From assembly GCA_951799425.1 (NCBI GenBank), contig OX637397.1, positions 16,390,064 through 16,454,063 on the forward strand: a DNA stretch of 64,000 bases, given 5' to 3'. The stretch is from Ilex aquifolium (taxonomy: Eukaryota; Streptophyta; Magnoliopsida; Aquifoliales; Aquifoliaceae). A model generated the notes under the pieces. It was given only the letters and a program-made list of their open reading frames with translations. It did no database searches and was not told where the DNA came from. Made by a program: the position numbers and the translations under genes. Shown here piece by piece: positions 23,219-36,156 of the stretch. Position 1 is the first letter of the stretch, and each line of letters opens with the position of its first letter.

Positions 23219-24109
23219 TCACATGCTTTCCTCTGCTTCCCAAGTTGCTCCTTCAACTGTTTGATTCCGCCACAATACCTTTACTAATGGTATGACTTTC
23301 GTTCGAAGCACTTGATCCCGTCGGTTCAGAATCGCCACAGGTTTCTCCTCATAAGTCAAATTATTTTCCAGTTCCACCGGCACCGTTGTTAGAGTGTGAG
23401 AGGGATCGGTTACATATTTTCGGAGCATTGACACATGAAACACATCATGTAACCGAGACAAATTTGCCAGTAATGCTAAACGATATGCGACAGCTCCAAC
23501 TTTTTCAAGTATCTTAAATGGCCCGACGTACCTTGGACTTAATTTTCCTTTCTTCCCAAACCGCATAACCCCTTTCCAAGGTGAAACTCGCAAAAATACT
23601 TGATCACCAACAGAAAATTCTAGATCTCGTCTCCTATTGTCTGCATAACTTTTCTGTCGACTTTGAGCGGTTTTTAATCGCTCTTGTATCACTTTCACCT
23701 TGTCCACCGTTACCTGCACTAATTCTGGACCAAGTATCTTTCGTTCCCCCACCTCGGTCCAGCATACTGGCGTTCTACAATATAGTGCTTCATAAGGAGC
23801 CATGCCTATGCTAGATTGAAAACTATTATTATAGGCAAATTCAATCAAAGGTAAGTGATCATCCCAGTTACCCCTGAACTCCATTACACAAGCTCTCAAC
23901 ATGTCTTCTAAAATTTGGATCACCCTTTCTGATTGTCCATCTGTTTGAGGATGGAAAGCTGAACTGAGCTTTAGTGTGGTACCTAGAGCTTGTTGTAAAC
24001 TTGGCCAGAACCGTGAAGTAAACCTTGGATCTCTATCAGCCACAATTGACACCGGTGCTCCATGTAAACGCACGATTTCATCCACATACAATTTAGCATA
24101 TTTCTCCAA
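23219..24109 (-). pseudogene. Gypsy integrase core and chromodomain-like tail
   Basis: In the original phase it continues with [18 protein letters not shown] and IVADRDPRF (second catalytic Asp), then HPQTDGQSERVIQILE (catalytic Glu) and the GPY-type YVGPFKILEKVG. The tail VLWRNQTVEGATWEAEESM resembles the C-terminal chromodomain of plant chromoviruses, which steers insertion to heterochromatin. Expected catalytic residues are present, so the two upstream frameshifts are the main damage. Confidence 0.9.
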
Positions 24110-24389
24110 AGGAAAGTTTGTTTTTACCTCGAGGAAATGAGCAGACTTGGTTAAACGATCCTATTACCCAAATGGAATCGTGTCCCTTCTGGGTCCGGGG
24201 TAAACCCACCACAAAATCCATTGTGATATGCTCCCACTTCCATTCTGGAATAGAGAGTGGTTGAAGTAGTCCCGCAGGTCGTTGATGCTCCGCCTTTACT
24301 TGTTGACATACCAAGCATTTAGACACAAACTCCGCTATTTCCCGTTTCATTCCCATCCACCAATAATATTCCCGAATGTCACGATACAT
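24093..24389 (-). pseudogene. Gypsy integrase, zinc-binding and early core
   Basis: In the shifted phase it reads [20 protein letters not shown], then the C-x2-C of the integrase zinc finger ([12 protein letters not shown]) and the first core motif [12 protein letters not shown] with catalytic Asp. A second one-base slip near 24165 ends sensible reading. Confidence 0.88.
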
Positions 24390-27300
24390 CTTGGTGCTCC
24401 CTGGTGCATAGCGTAGGCAGAATTGTGTGCCTCCTCCAAAATCATGCGCTTAAGGTCCAGGTCGTTGGGTACATAAAGACGATTTCTAAACATCAACATA
24501 TCATCTTTTCGCACTTTAAAATCAGTTTGACGTCCACTTCCAATCTCCTCCCTCATCTTCTTCGTAAATGAATCCTGTAGTTGTGCATCCCGGATCTGAT
24601 CTTCGAATATCGTTCTAACTTTAATTTGCCCCATTACTACATCATCTCCCAACAGTTGAAATTCCACACCTAAAGCCCTTAGCTCTGCCAAGGCATTCAC
24701 CCGCGCACATTGCACACATGATAACAATCCCGATGATTTACGACTCAGCACGTCCGCCACTACATTTGCCTTCCCTGGATGATAATGAATAGTGCAATCA
24801 TAATCCTTCAATAACTCCATCCATCGCCTCTGTCTTAAATTCAACTCCTTTTGCGTGAACAAGTACTTTAAGCTTTGATGATCAGTATAAATTTCACAAA
24901 TCTCTCCGTATAGGTAATGTCTCCACAATTTCAAGGCGAACACAATTGCAGCCAACTCCAAATCGTGGGTAGGGTAATTACGCTCGTGAGTTTTTAATTG
25001 TCGAGAAGCGTAGGCGATCACCCTCCCATCTTGCATTAATACACAACCCAACCCCCGATGTGAGGCATCACTGTAAACTACAAAATTCCCGCCTTCTTTT
25101 GGAATGGTTAAAACAGGTGCAGAAACCAACCTTATTTTCAACTCTTGGAAACTTTGTTCACACTTATCATCCCATTGAAATTTAACATCCTTTCTAGTGA
25201 GACGGGTCAACGGCATCGCAATTGATGAAAATCCTTGAATGAATCGACGATAGTAACCCGCTAACCCCAAGAAACTTCTTACTTCCGTTACATTCCTTGG
25301 TTGCTCCCATTTTACCACGGCCTCAATTTTCTTTGGATCCACTTGAATTCCATCTTTTGACACCACATGTCCAAGAAATACCACGCTATCCATCCAAAAT
25401 TCACATTTGCTGAATTTGGCATACAGTTGTTTTTCCCTTAAAGTTTGTAAAATAATTCGCAAATGTTGCTCATGTTCTACTTCATTATGAGAATACACCA
25501 AAATATCATCTATAAACACAATTACAAATGAATCAAGGTAGGATTGAAACACCCTATGCATCAAATCCATAAAAGCGGCTGGAGCATTTGTTAATCCAAA
25601 CGGCATAACTAGAAATTCATAGTGCCCGTACCTAGTTCGAAATGCTGTTTTTGGTACATCATTTATCTTTACCCTTAATTGGTGATATCCTGATCTTAAA
25701 TCAATTTTGGAATAGACTTTTGCTGCCTGCAATTGATCAAACAAATCATCTATTCGTGGCAATGGGTATTTATTGCGAATAGTCACCTTATTAAGTTGTC
25801 GATAATCAATACATAGCCGCATAGTACCATCCTTCTTTTTCACAAATAGCACTGGCGCTCCCCATGGTGAAGTACTCGGTTGAATAAAACCCCGATTCAA
25901 TAAATCTTGTAACTGTTCCTTCAACTCTTTCAACTCAGCTGGTGCCATTCGATATGGGGCGATTGATATGAGCGCAGTTCCGGGTAGTAATTCTATCACA
26001 AATTCTACTTCCCGATCAGGTGGCAACCCAGGTAATTCATCCGGAAAAACATCAAGGAAGTCTTTCACTACTGGTACCTTTGTTGGTTCAGCTTTATCCT
26101 CACCCACACTCCTCACATATGCCAAATAACCTTGGCATCCCTTCTTAAGCAACCTTCGAGCTTTGATTGCTGATATAAGACAATTTGGAGTTACTTTCCG
26201 TTCACCTTGGAATTTAAATTCGGTGTCGCCAGGTGGTTGAAAAGTAACCTCCTTTTTATAACAGTCAACCGAGGCATGATAGGCCGATAGCCAATTCATC
26301 CCCAAAATCACATCAAAGTCACACATATCGAGTGGAAGTAAATCCACAAATAATTCTCGCGTGTCAATTCGAATTATGCAAGCCTTATACACAGTGCTAA
26401 CTACCACTACCTCACCCACCGGGGTTGCTATGGATAAACGATAATTCAAATGTGTGGCAGGGTGTTTCCAATGCTTACTATAAGTGTGTGCAACAAAAGA
26501 GTGTGTAGATCCGGGATCAATTAAAATTCGAGCATTTTTACCTAATACAGAAATTGTACCTGTAACCACATTGGGCGAAGCATAGGCATCCTGCTGTGTC
26601 ATAGCAAAAACCCGTCCCTGAGTCCCGGTGGTACCAACAGACCCCTTACCTGCACCTTGCATCCCTGTCGATGTTGATGTATTTCTTCTCCCCAGATTTA
26701 CACTACCCACTGAAGGTGACATGACAGATTTGGTTGGACATTCACGTGCAAAGTGCCCCACTTGTCCACACTCATAACATCGTCGAACTCCACTAGCTGA
26801 TCCTGTTTGACAATTCCGAGCGATGTGACCTTTCACTCCACAGTTAAAACAAGTAACATTAGTGTCTCGTCCACTCGATTGTCCCCTGCCCTGAAATCCT
26901 GTCGGGGGTTTAAAGGAAGTATAACCCCGTGCACCCCTAGATTTATGGGAATTTCCAACACCTCCTGTTTGTGAGAACTTCGATCCTTGCCCCTTCTGTC
27001 CCGAAGTCTGACCCCCAGATAGAGATCCCATACCCTGAACAATGTCAAACTTCCTCCTCTTGAATTGCTCCCGTCGTCCCTCTGATTCTTTTACATCTTT
27101 CTCAACAACCAAAACTTTATTAACCAAGGTCACATAACTAGTTAACTCAAAAGCTGAAAGTCGACTCCGTATGGGGTAAGCTAATCCCCACTGAAACTTC
27201 TTGCACAGAGCTTCATCAGTTTGAACAAAAGCTTTTGCAAAACGTGACAATGTAGTGAATTGCTTTTCATACTCTGCCACCGACATCCTGCCTTGAGTCA

Positions 27301-27916
27301 GAGTCATAAATGCTACCTCCTGCTTGTACCGATAAGACTCAGGAAAATACTTGTCATTAAACACTTTCACAAATTGATCCCAAGTAATAGGCGGTGGTGC
27401 TGGAGCCACATTACCGGCTACTTGACCTTCAACTCCTACTATCGGTGCAACCAACAGTCGTCTGGCAGCCTCCCACCAAAATCGTGCTTCCTCCTTAAGC
27501 ATAAAGGATACAAGTGTCACTTGTTGATCATCATAGAGTTGTATAACTTCAAAAATTGATTCCATTCGTTTCAGCCAATCCTCCGCCTCCGATGGATTAA
27601 TTGTCCCTGCAAACATCGGAGGATCCAGTTTCATAAACCTCTCATGAACCGTACCTCGCGGTTCCCCAAGGGGTACATGTGGTCTTGCCCTAGTGGCTGC
27701 CTGAATCTCTGTTTGCAATTCCACAATCCGATTTGTTGATGTCGCCACCTGCACCATCACTTCCAACGCCCTCTGAATCATATCAGGTTGATTATGTTCA
27801 CCTTCCCCGCCCTCCTGTTGTTGTCCCTCCCTTGCCTCTGCCACAACAGGAGCATGAGAACCTTCCGCTTCCCCTTGATTTTGACCCTCGGGAGGATCCA
27901 TTATGCTTTTAACCAT
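24347..27916 (-). pseudogene. Gypsy gag-protease-RT-RNase H polyprotein
   Basis: The frame has 1189 codons from ATG 27916. Retrotransposon gag occupies about residues 95-260 ([20 protein letters not shown]). Two zinc knuckles follow ([14 protein letters not shown] about 355; [14 protein letters not shown] about 380). The protease is [13 protein letters not shown] (about 465; DPG in place of DSG, common in this group). RT has [20 protein letters not shown] (about 685) and the catalytic [10 protein letters not shown] (about 800). RNase H begins [12 protein letters not shown] (about 945) with TDHQSLKYL later. The frame slips one base near 24390, just before the integrase zinc finger, so the last codons are out of phase. 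A shorter start (MDPPEGQ) is possible. Confidence 0.93.
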
Positions 27917-28076
27917 TTAACTGTAATCCACAACGTAAACAAATACACATGTACTTAACATTAGCACCTTAACCCATCTCTACTCACTCACTGACTCAAA
28001 CAACTTATCCAGTCCACTGCCAACCTAGACATTCATGTCTACAGAACCTATAAACCTAGGCTCTGATACCAAAAAT

Positions 28077-30821
28077 TGTAACACCCCAATCCCACTACAC
28101 TATTAGTATAAAAATAACATTTAGGCAATCCCGTTATTAATAAAATATTATAACTTGACATTTAAAGAAAACTCATCCTAGAAATATTTATCTTAGGATC
28201 AATTTTTTTTTTTTTAAAAAGAAAAGTTATATGCGCACGGCACATAGGCCGGCTACCATGTAGAATATACATATCCTAAAAATATTTACAAGTGTTACTT
28301 ACATGCCAAAACCAAAATAAGACAAGTGTTACTTACATGCCAAAACCAAAATATTGACATCTTATACAACCCAAAAAGTGTTATTATTATTATTATTATT
28401 TTTTAAAGAAACGGACACGAGCCCTTCCCGACACTCCTAACTGGACTTCTAGCTGCGGCAGTGGACTGCAAGTTTGTGTACCGTTTACCTGAAAAGATTT
28501 TCAAGCAAATTTTTCAGTGAGTTCTCATTAATAATTTCAAAGATAGAACAAAGAAAATAATGTGATGTTCTTGCTCATTTATGGAATGTAATATTCATGT
28601 TTCCATATCTTTTTTCGAAACTCTATTTTATTGCGCTACGATTTCACACAGAAATAACCATCTTGCCACTCAGGCAACAAAACACCACACAATAATATTC
28701 GTAATTCCATAACTTTTCTCGAAATTCTATTTCATTGCGCTACGATTTCACACAGAAATAACCGTCTTGCCACTCAGGCAACAAAACACCCCACAATAAT
28801 ATTCGTAATTCCATAACTTTTCTCGCAATTCTATTTCATTGCGCTACGGTTTCACACAGAAATAACCGTCTTGCCACCCAGGCAACAAAACACCGCACAA
28901 GTCTATCATCATATCGATATACGATCGTCACTCAAACAACTTAACAACATGTTTCATTTTCTCAATATTCTAGTTTTTTTTTTGAAACAAATCACATCAC
29001 ATCAAAAATTTAGTTTCCGTCACTTAGACGAAATCAGCTTTAACTTATCTCCGTCACGAGGATAAACTGGAACACTTGAGTTACTTTTAGTCACGTAGAC
29101 ATCTCAATCTAATAGTTCGCTTTCGTCTCTTTGACGTCTTCACTACGCAAATAAAATACGTCACTTAGACCCCCGACGCTTTATCGTCTCAACCATTTGG
29201 TTTTTCTTTCCACTTGTCACACAGACAACTAAACCATCATATTATAAGCTGTCACGAAGACATCTTATTTTCCATCGAAACATTAGACCACTTAAGCTAT
29301 TTAGTCACAATAGAACTCATAAGCTAGACAGTCGCATAACATAAATATTTACATGTAGATAAAACAAAATATTAGTGTACACACGTACCTTGCTGACAAT
29401 TTATTGTGTTGATGACTCCTCTGCCGGAGCTTTTTGAGCAGCATTCTTTACGGTGCTCGTCCCTGAACCTGACACCCATTATTTCAAAATCGCATTCGAG
29501 TATTAATAAATAATACCGCTTTACTCGAATTGGTTTACACAAAGCAAATTTCTTAATTAAATCATGCCACATTCAATATCTCATCCACATCTAGCCATAT
29601 CAATTACTCAAACAAATTAAACTAGTAGTTATAATCAATTCGAGTCACATGAAAATAATTCGTTTATAGAGAGTAAGATTACCTACTCGAATCCATTACA
29701 TCCAAAGTAAACATTTCTCATAAAATTATAGTAACTAAAATATAGTTGAATCTACATAATTTCCCAATAAAATCATAAAATTGTGTGAAAATTTCATACC
29801 CATGAATTTCATGAAAATTCAAGAACAATTAACAACATTTCCAAGTACCCACCACACTTCAAATTTTTTTCAACAATACTAACTTAATTTACACACCCAC
29901 ATAAATATCAAGATGTAACCTTCATTCATTAATCAAATCTCATACCCAACATCATACATCAATATACAACATCTAAACACATACAAAATATCATCCTTGA
30001 AACACATGCAACACTCAAAATGCCTAAATAAAAAAAATAGGATTTCTACATCTTAGAAGAAAGAAAATGAAGCATAATTCTTACCTTGTAGCCACACTTA
30101 ATTTTTTTTTTTCTTCTTTTCTTCTCTTTTCTTTTCTTTCTTTCCTTATTCTTCCCTTGGTTTTCTTCTTTTTTTGCCCTTTTGGTTCTTGATCTAGCCG
30201 AAATGTTCAAGGGAAAGACTTTTTTTTTTTTTCTTTCTTTTTGCATGCAAGACATGCCTTGCATGTCTTGCTAAGTGGAGACTATAATCATGACCCAATA
30301 TTATATATATATATATTATAAATATATTATATGTTACATACATATTTATTATATACATACATATATACAATTATATGTATGTATTTTCTTTTTGTATACA
30401 TAGTTATACATACACATGTATATACATATATTCAAATTATTGACAATCTATTAAATTCGTCTCTCGGACCCTTAACCACTTCTTGTATATACTAATACAT
30501 TTTATTTTATAATTATTATTATTATTTTTTTATAACAATAAATTGATGTCACATACTTGTCACCCGATTAATTTCACATGCGCTAATATACATGAAATAA
30601 TAAAAGAATATCACTTGTCAACATTCTTATTTAATTTTTCACACTTTAAATAAAACAATTCTCCCTATAATCATTTTTTTATAAATTATCCCTAAATATT
30701 AAAATATTCATCGTTCATTACTCATAATTAAATACTAATCGTCAATCCTACGCATGCATGTCATGTGTGAATATACTTATGACAAATATTATATATTGGT
30801 CATGCGTGTTCGGGTTTTACA
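28077..30821 (-). repeat. Gypsy 5' LTR
   Basis: This is the partner of the left LTR. By eye there are about ten substitutions plus length changes in homopolymers and microsatellites. It carries the same 104-bp tandem array (about 28600-28900). Confidence 0.95.
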
Positions 30822-30826
30822 ATATC

Positions 30827-32001
30827 TATATTCCTTTCCACCCAAAAACTCTTTAAAATCCATGTGAATTAAATCTGGCTCACTAGGTTGGCCCTTAGTG
30901 TCACTTTTGGCCAATTGGTCTTGATTGTGGAGGTCTACTGTCTATTTGACTGGCTAAACTAGAAATATAAGCTAGCATTCAAAACTCCAGGCAACGGTGT
31001 CACTAAGGTTGTAAGCTGCACATGTTTTCTTGTCCTAATTGTAAGATTTTGAATATGGTCCCCATTTGGTATTTGACAAGTAACATGTTTATCTCACAGA
31101 CCCATTTTCTATTCCGCGCATCGTTTTTTATTTAACTGTTGTTAAGTATGTATTGGTACAAAAATTATCTCCAAAGTACACATGAGAATCAAATTTAGGA
31201 TGCTGCTATTTTATACTATGGTTAATCTGCTTTGATTGGATAATTTGCAATGTGCGAATGCTACCAAATTCGTTGGCAACCTCAGGTTATCTGATGTGAG
31301 CTTAAAGGCCAGTCTTCGTAATCCTAAGGTTTACATTATTGTACTAGTCAGCCTGCGTAATATACGCATCTTGACATTTAAGCGGCAGCAACTCAATTCT
31401 GTTCTTGTCTGTGACCCAACGCGTTTTTTCTCCTGAAACTAGATGTCTTTGTTACTCATTGGTGCTTACTTGAGGACTGCACTTATTTCTCACTAGGTTT
31501 TTCTTTTTGATGGGGCGATGTGTTTCAACTGGGCGGCTGAGCAGAACATAGAAAAAGAAGCAACATCTGATGATAAACTCTTTACTAACCCCTTAAACAT
31601 TGCATACAGGACACACTGCACACTTAATAAACGTTCCGTTTGAGCCAAATTAGATAGCCCCTGATTATTCTGAGGCCATAAGTAATCTAGTGTCATGGCC
31701 ACATTTTACATTGATCCTTACACAATTAGGGTGATATGGACTGGTGGAGCGGACCAATGGGCCTTTGGTCCAATAGTACTCCTTAACTTGTGAAGGTTTT
31801 GCCTTCTTGAGATCAAGGGTTCAAGCCCCCTTCCCCTTTCCCCTTCCCCCTCTCCCACCTCCAAAAAAAAAAAAAGGACTGGTGCAGCGGATAATGTTGA
31901 TTCAAAGGCAGGCCTTAGAATGCAAGATATGTCACTCAATGATAGTGAGGCAAACTTCAGATGCTTCCAGCATGGGAGACCTATCTTGTGTAATGCATTG
32001 T
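30827..32001 (+). other. Host locus segment 3
   Basis: Low-copy T-rich DNA lies between the gypsy element and copia C. No gene was recognised. It holds a SINE at 31754-31875. Confidence 0.5.
31754..31875 (+). mobile_element. tRNA-derived SINE with target duplications
   Basis: It is flanked by a 16-bp direct repeat with one mismatch (31738-31753 and 31876-31891, GGACTGGTG(G/C)AGCGGA). It has a Pol III A box TGGTCCAATAG (31766-31776), a B box GGTTCAAGCCC (31818-31828), a C-rich pyrimidine stretch and a terminal A13. At 122 bp it is a short plant SINE that needs LINE machinery to move. Confidence 0.88.
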
Positions 32002-32340
32002 TGTAGGTTTTGATAGAAACAAAGTGTAGAAACTCTCAGGAAGCAACAGAACGTTGAGGCATCTAAAGTAATTATTTTTATTAAGCTTCAAAGCACTTAT
32101 TTATACAGCTAGCTTAAAACAGAAAAATATAAAAACTGCAGCTTAATCTGCTACCTGCAGATACCTCCTAAAAAATAGCAACAAACCTGCTACCTATAGA
32201 TACTTCCTAAAGAATAGAAACAAACCAACAAATACTTCCTAAGGAATAGGTAAATCTTCCACATGAATAACTTATTTGACTACTTCCACTTCAATCTACT
32301 CAGCTCCATGTCAGCAGCTCCTAGGACATGTCATTCAACA
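32002..32340 (-). repeat. Copia C 3' LTR
   Basis: Minus-strand ends are TGTTGAATGACATG...CAAAACCTACA. A TATA-like GTATAAATAAG lies at about 32095-32105. Confidence 0.93.
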
Positions 32341-32652
32341 CTCCTCCTTGTCTCTGGAGTTGCAGACTCCAAGCCTTTGCCTCAAGAACTCATATCTAGC
32401 TTTGGGAAGTGGCTTGGTTAAGATATCAGCATTCTGACTTTCTGTTTTGCAGTAGACCAGCTGTATTTCTCCCTCCTTCTGTACCTCTCTTAGGAAATAG
32501 AGTTTCAACTTGAAATGTTTTGTTTTGCTATGGAACACTAGATTATTTGCAATTGAAATTGCAGTTTGGTTGTCTACGAGTATTTTTGTGCTTTCTTTTT
32601 GCTCCATAAACAAGTTAGCCAACAATTTCCTGATCCAGAGAGCCTGATTCAC
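32335..32652 (-). pseudogene. Copia C RNase H, C-terminal part
   Basis: It contains NQALWIRKLLANLFMEQKES, ILVDNQTAISIANN, TKHFKLKLYFLREV and the family end DILTKPLPKARYEFLRQRLG. Between this and the RT (32653-32785) a piece of RNase H (DDMRSTSGYCF) survives in another phase, followed by a stop. The stretch that normally links RT to RNase H is missing. Confidence 0.85.
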
Positions 32653-32785
32653 AGTAGCAGCAGCTACATATTCTGCTTCTGCTGTGGATTGAGCTAGACT
32701 TCTTGTTTATTTGAACACCATGAAAAAATAGCAGAACCAAATCTGAAACAATAACCTGAAGTACTTCTCATGTCATCAACACAAC

Positions 32786-35443
32786 CTACCCAATCACTAT
32801 AGCATTCATAATATCTAGTCTAGTTGTTGTTAGGTACATCAAGCACCCGATAATGGTCCTGTAAAGCCTTTCATCAGCTTTTGCAGCTCCATCTTCTTTG
32901 CAAAACTTCTCATTTTGATTCATTGGAGTTGCACTTGGATTGCACTCTTCCATCTTGAACTTTTTCAGGATTTCCTTGGCATATATCTGTTGACATATGA
33001 AGATCTCATTCTGCTTTTGTTGTACCTCCATGCCAAGAAAGAATGTCATCCTCCCAAGATCATTCATCTCAAAAACATCCTTCATTTCCTTTTTGAAATT
33101 GTCAATTTGCTCCATATTGCTTCCTGTCACAAGTAGATAATCAACGTATAAAGATACCACAAGTGTTTCATCACAAACCTTCCTGAAGTATAGAGTAAAT
33201 TCACTTAGGCTTTTTGTAAAGCCTAAGCCTAACAAATGTGAATCAATCCTGCTGTACCAGGCCCTTGGTGCCTGTTTTAAACCATACAAGGCATTTTTTA
33301 GCAAATATACTTTCTCCTCCATTCCTTGAACAATAAAACCTTCAGGCTGCTCCACAAAAATTTCTTCCTCCAAGTATCCATTCAAGAAGGCTGATTTGAC
33401 ATCCATCTGATATATATTCCAGCCCTTTTGAGCAGCAAGAGCCAGCAACATTCTTATAGTGTCCAATCTAGCAACTGGGGCAAAAGTCTCAGAGAAATCC
33501 ACCCCAAACATATGACCATATCCTTTGACAACCAGTCTTGCCTTGTGTTTGTTTATAGAACCATCAGAATTGAGTTTGGTTCTATAAACCCACTTGACTC
33601 CAATTGCCCTTTGGTGTGTTGGTTTGTCCATTAGCTCCCAAGTCTGGTTTTTTTCAATCATTTTAAGCTCCTCCTTCATTGCATCCATCCATTTTTTATC
33701 AGCTGCAGCTTCTTCATACCCTACAGGCTCTATTATAGCAACATTGCACCTCTGATAGATGTCAGAGAGTGATCTGGTTCCCCTGACAGGTTCATCATCA
33801 ATATTGTCATTCTCCTCCTGAAACTCAAGGTCCTTTTGGAACTCAAGATTCTCTTTAAACTCAAGCTTCTTATCATTCTCCCAACTCCAGCTTTCTGATT
33901 CGAAGAATTTGACATCTCTGCTAACTATTACTTTGTTGTTTTCTAGAAGGTAGATTCTATAGGCCTTTGATATTGAGCTGTAGCCTATAAAAACCCCAGC
34001 TTCTGCTTTCTTATCCAATTTGTCTCTCTTAACATGTGGAATATAATAGAAACAAAGACAACCAAATGTTTTTAAATTTTGCAGCCTTGGTTTATAGCCA
34101 TACCATGCTTCAAATGTAGTCTTTTGTTGCAAAGCTTTTGTTGGTAGTCTATTCAGCAGAAAGACTGATGTATATGTAGCCTCAGCCCATAATTTCTTTG
34201 GCAGCCCTTTGTCATGCAGTAAACACCTTGTCATTTCCATAAGTGTTCTATTTTTCCTCTCAACGACTCCATTCTGTTGAGGGGTATAAGGTGTTGTAAG
34301 CTGGTGCTCAATGCCTGCATCCTCACAAAATTTGTTAAATTTCTCCGAGGTGTATTCAGTTCCATTATCAGTTCTGATCACTTGCATTTTACATTTACTT
34401 TGATTTTCAGCCCAAGCTTTAAACTTCCAGAAGATGTCAGCAACTTCAGATTTAAATTTCATGAAATAAATCCAGCACATTCTTGTATAATCATCAATGA
34501 AAGCAATATAGAACTTACTGCCATTCAGTGATGGTGTTCTCTGACGTCCTCCCACATCAGTGTGTACTAACTGCAACTTCTGAGTAGCTCTCCAGGCCTT
34601 GTTTTGTGGGAAAGGAAGTCTTGCTTGTTTCCCGTACTGACATGCTACACAGGTAGGAGGCTTCACCTCTAATTCAGGCAAGCCTTCTCCAAGATCGTTC
34701 TTCTTCATAAAGAGAAGGGCGGTATGATGAAAGTACCCCAAACGCCTATGCCAAAGCATTGTATTGCTTTCTTCCTTGTGAATTGCAGCCTGCTCTTCTT
34801 GCATCAAATCCAAGGCAAAGCTTTTGCCTTTCATTTGGACTATAAATACCTCTCTGCCTTGTGCATCAGCAATCATGCAATGATTGTCCTCAAACAGCAC
34901 CTTATAGCCTTTTTCCAGCAGCTGACCAACACTCAACAGATTTTGATTAATCTCGGGAACATATAAGACATTAGAGATTAATTTCAAACTTGTGTGGCCT
35001 TTAATTGGCACTATTCCTTTGCCCTTTACTGCAAGATATGCTCCATATCCAATTCCAACTTTGGAAGTAACAGTTTTGTCAAGTTCCTTAAAGAGCCCTT
35101 GATCATAAGTCATATGGTTTGTACAACCACTGTCTATAAGCCAAGTTTCTGGGGAGCTGCTAGTGGCAAAGCATGATACCACAAACAGTTGCTCATCTTG
35201 AGGTTCTTCCACAGCAGCCTTGGCTTCTCCTTGCTGCTGTTGAGATTTGAATATCCTTTCCACATGCCCTAGCAGACCACACTTGTGACATTTTACATCC
35301 GACCTCCACCAACGCCTTTTTTGTGGATGATTGGATTTTTTACAGTAAGGACATGGTGGAAACTTTTGAGTGTTGTTGCTGCTGTTATTGTTGCTTTGCA
35401 TCTCTTTCTTGTACTGAGATATGGCCTGAAATGCACCCTCCAC
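32786..35443 (-). pseudogene. Copia C gag C-terminus, protease, integrase and RT
   Basis: Degenerate zinc-knuckle region at about residues 30-72: both expected final Cys positions are changed (Arg in one, Phe in the other), although CPYC and CHKCGLLGH remain. The protease is WLIDSGCTNHMTYD (about 105). GAG_pre-integrase is LWHRRLGYFHHTALL. Integrase has VHTDVGG (about 296), RTDNGTEYTS and NGVVERKNRT. RT has WMDAMKEELKMIEKNQTWEL and MDVKSAFLNGYLEEE. The catalytic block reads LYVDYLLVTGS: the second Asp of YVDD is Tyr (codon at 33137-33139). An in-frame TGA lies just upstream of the first Met, near 35456. The frame ends just past the RT, at a deletion. Confidence 0.92.
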
Positions 35444-35631
35444 AGATCATTCTTGTCTCATAAGCCTCCTTTGTTCTTGAACCTATAATGCATTCAATAG
35501 CTCTGCCAAGGTGATACTTGACACATCTTTTGAGTTTTCTAGAGATGATATTGTAGTCTCAAACTTTTCAGGAACTGTTATAAAAATTTTCTGAACTATT
35601 CTAGAATCAGAAAATTCAGTACCAAGAAGTC

Positions 35632-36114
35632 TTACTTTGTTAACAATACTAAGAAGTCTGTCTGAGTAATCCTTTGCATCTCAAATTCTCTAATCAGGTT
35701 CAACACTTGCATACCTTTGACTCGTTCATTTCCGTCATATTCCTTCTTCAGGAAGTTCCATATTTCATTTGCTGTCTTCAGTGTCATGATTCTGGTGAAA
35801 ATTGTAGATGAGACAGCTGCAAATAGACTAGCTTTTGCCTTTGATTTCCTTTGCCTCCTCTCATTGTGTTGTTTTATCTGAGCCATAGTTGGATTGTCGG
35901 ACAGGGGAGGAACTTCATATTCCTCACTAACAGCTTCCCACAGATCACTAGCATCAAGGTAGGCTTCCATACGGACAGCCCACACTGGATAATTTATTCC
36001 ATCAAACACTAGAGGTGCCAGTGCATTCAGTGAAGCTTCTGAGATCATTCTGGATATTGTTTGTAGGTTTTTTTGTGTGTTTTGGATAGGGTAGATGGTG
36101 GTGTATAGGCTCAC
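35632..36114 (-). pseudogene. Copia C gag, N-terminal part
   Basis: A DUF4219/UBN2-type gag start (LAPLVFDGINYPVWAVRMEA, then DLWEAVSEEYEVPPLSDNPT, then IWNFLKKEYDGNERVKGMQ). The likely start is the second Met (MISEASLNALAPL). Reading fails after about 160 codons at an out-of-phase stop, before the zinc knuckle. Confidence 0.88.
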
Positions 36115-36156
36115 TCACCTCACAGGTTGCTCAAGAACCTGACTCTGATACCAATT

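Larger units (their letters stand above)
20389..30821 (-). mobile_element. Ty3/gypsy chromovirus-like retrotransposon, nearly complete
   Basis: LTRs of 2759 bp (20389-23147) and 2745 bp (28077-30821) are nearly identical. They are flanked by a perfect 5-bp duplication, ATATC (20384-20388 and 30822-30826). The minus-strand primer-binding site TGGTATCAGAGC is at 28060-28071, five bases from the 5' LTR. The polypurine tract is at about 23151-23161. Order on the minus strand is gag, protease, RT, RNase H, integrase, then a chromodomain-like tail, as in the Tekay/Del group; the group name is my inference from LTR size and ends. Two single-base frameshifts break the integrase. Total length is 10,433 bp. 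Confidence 0.95.
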
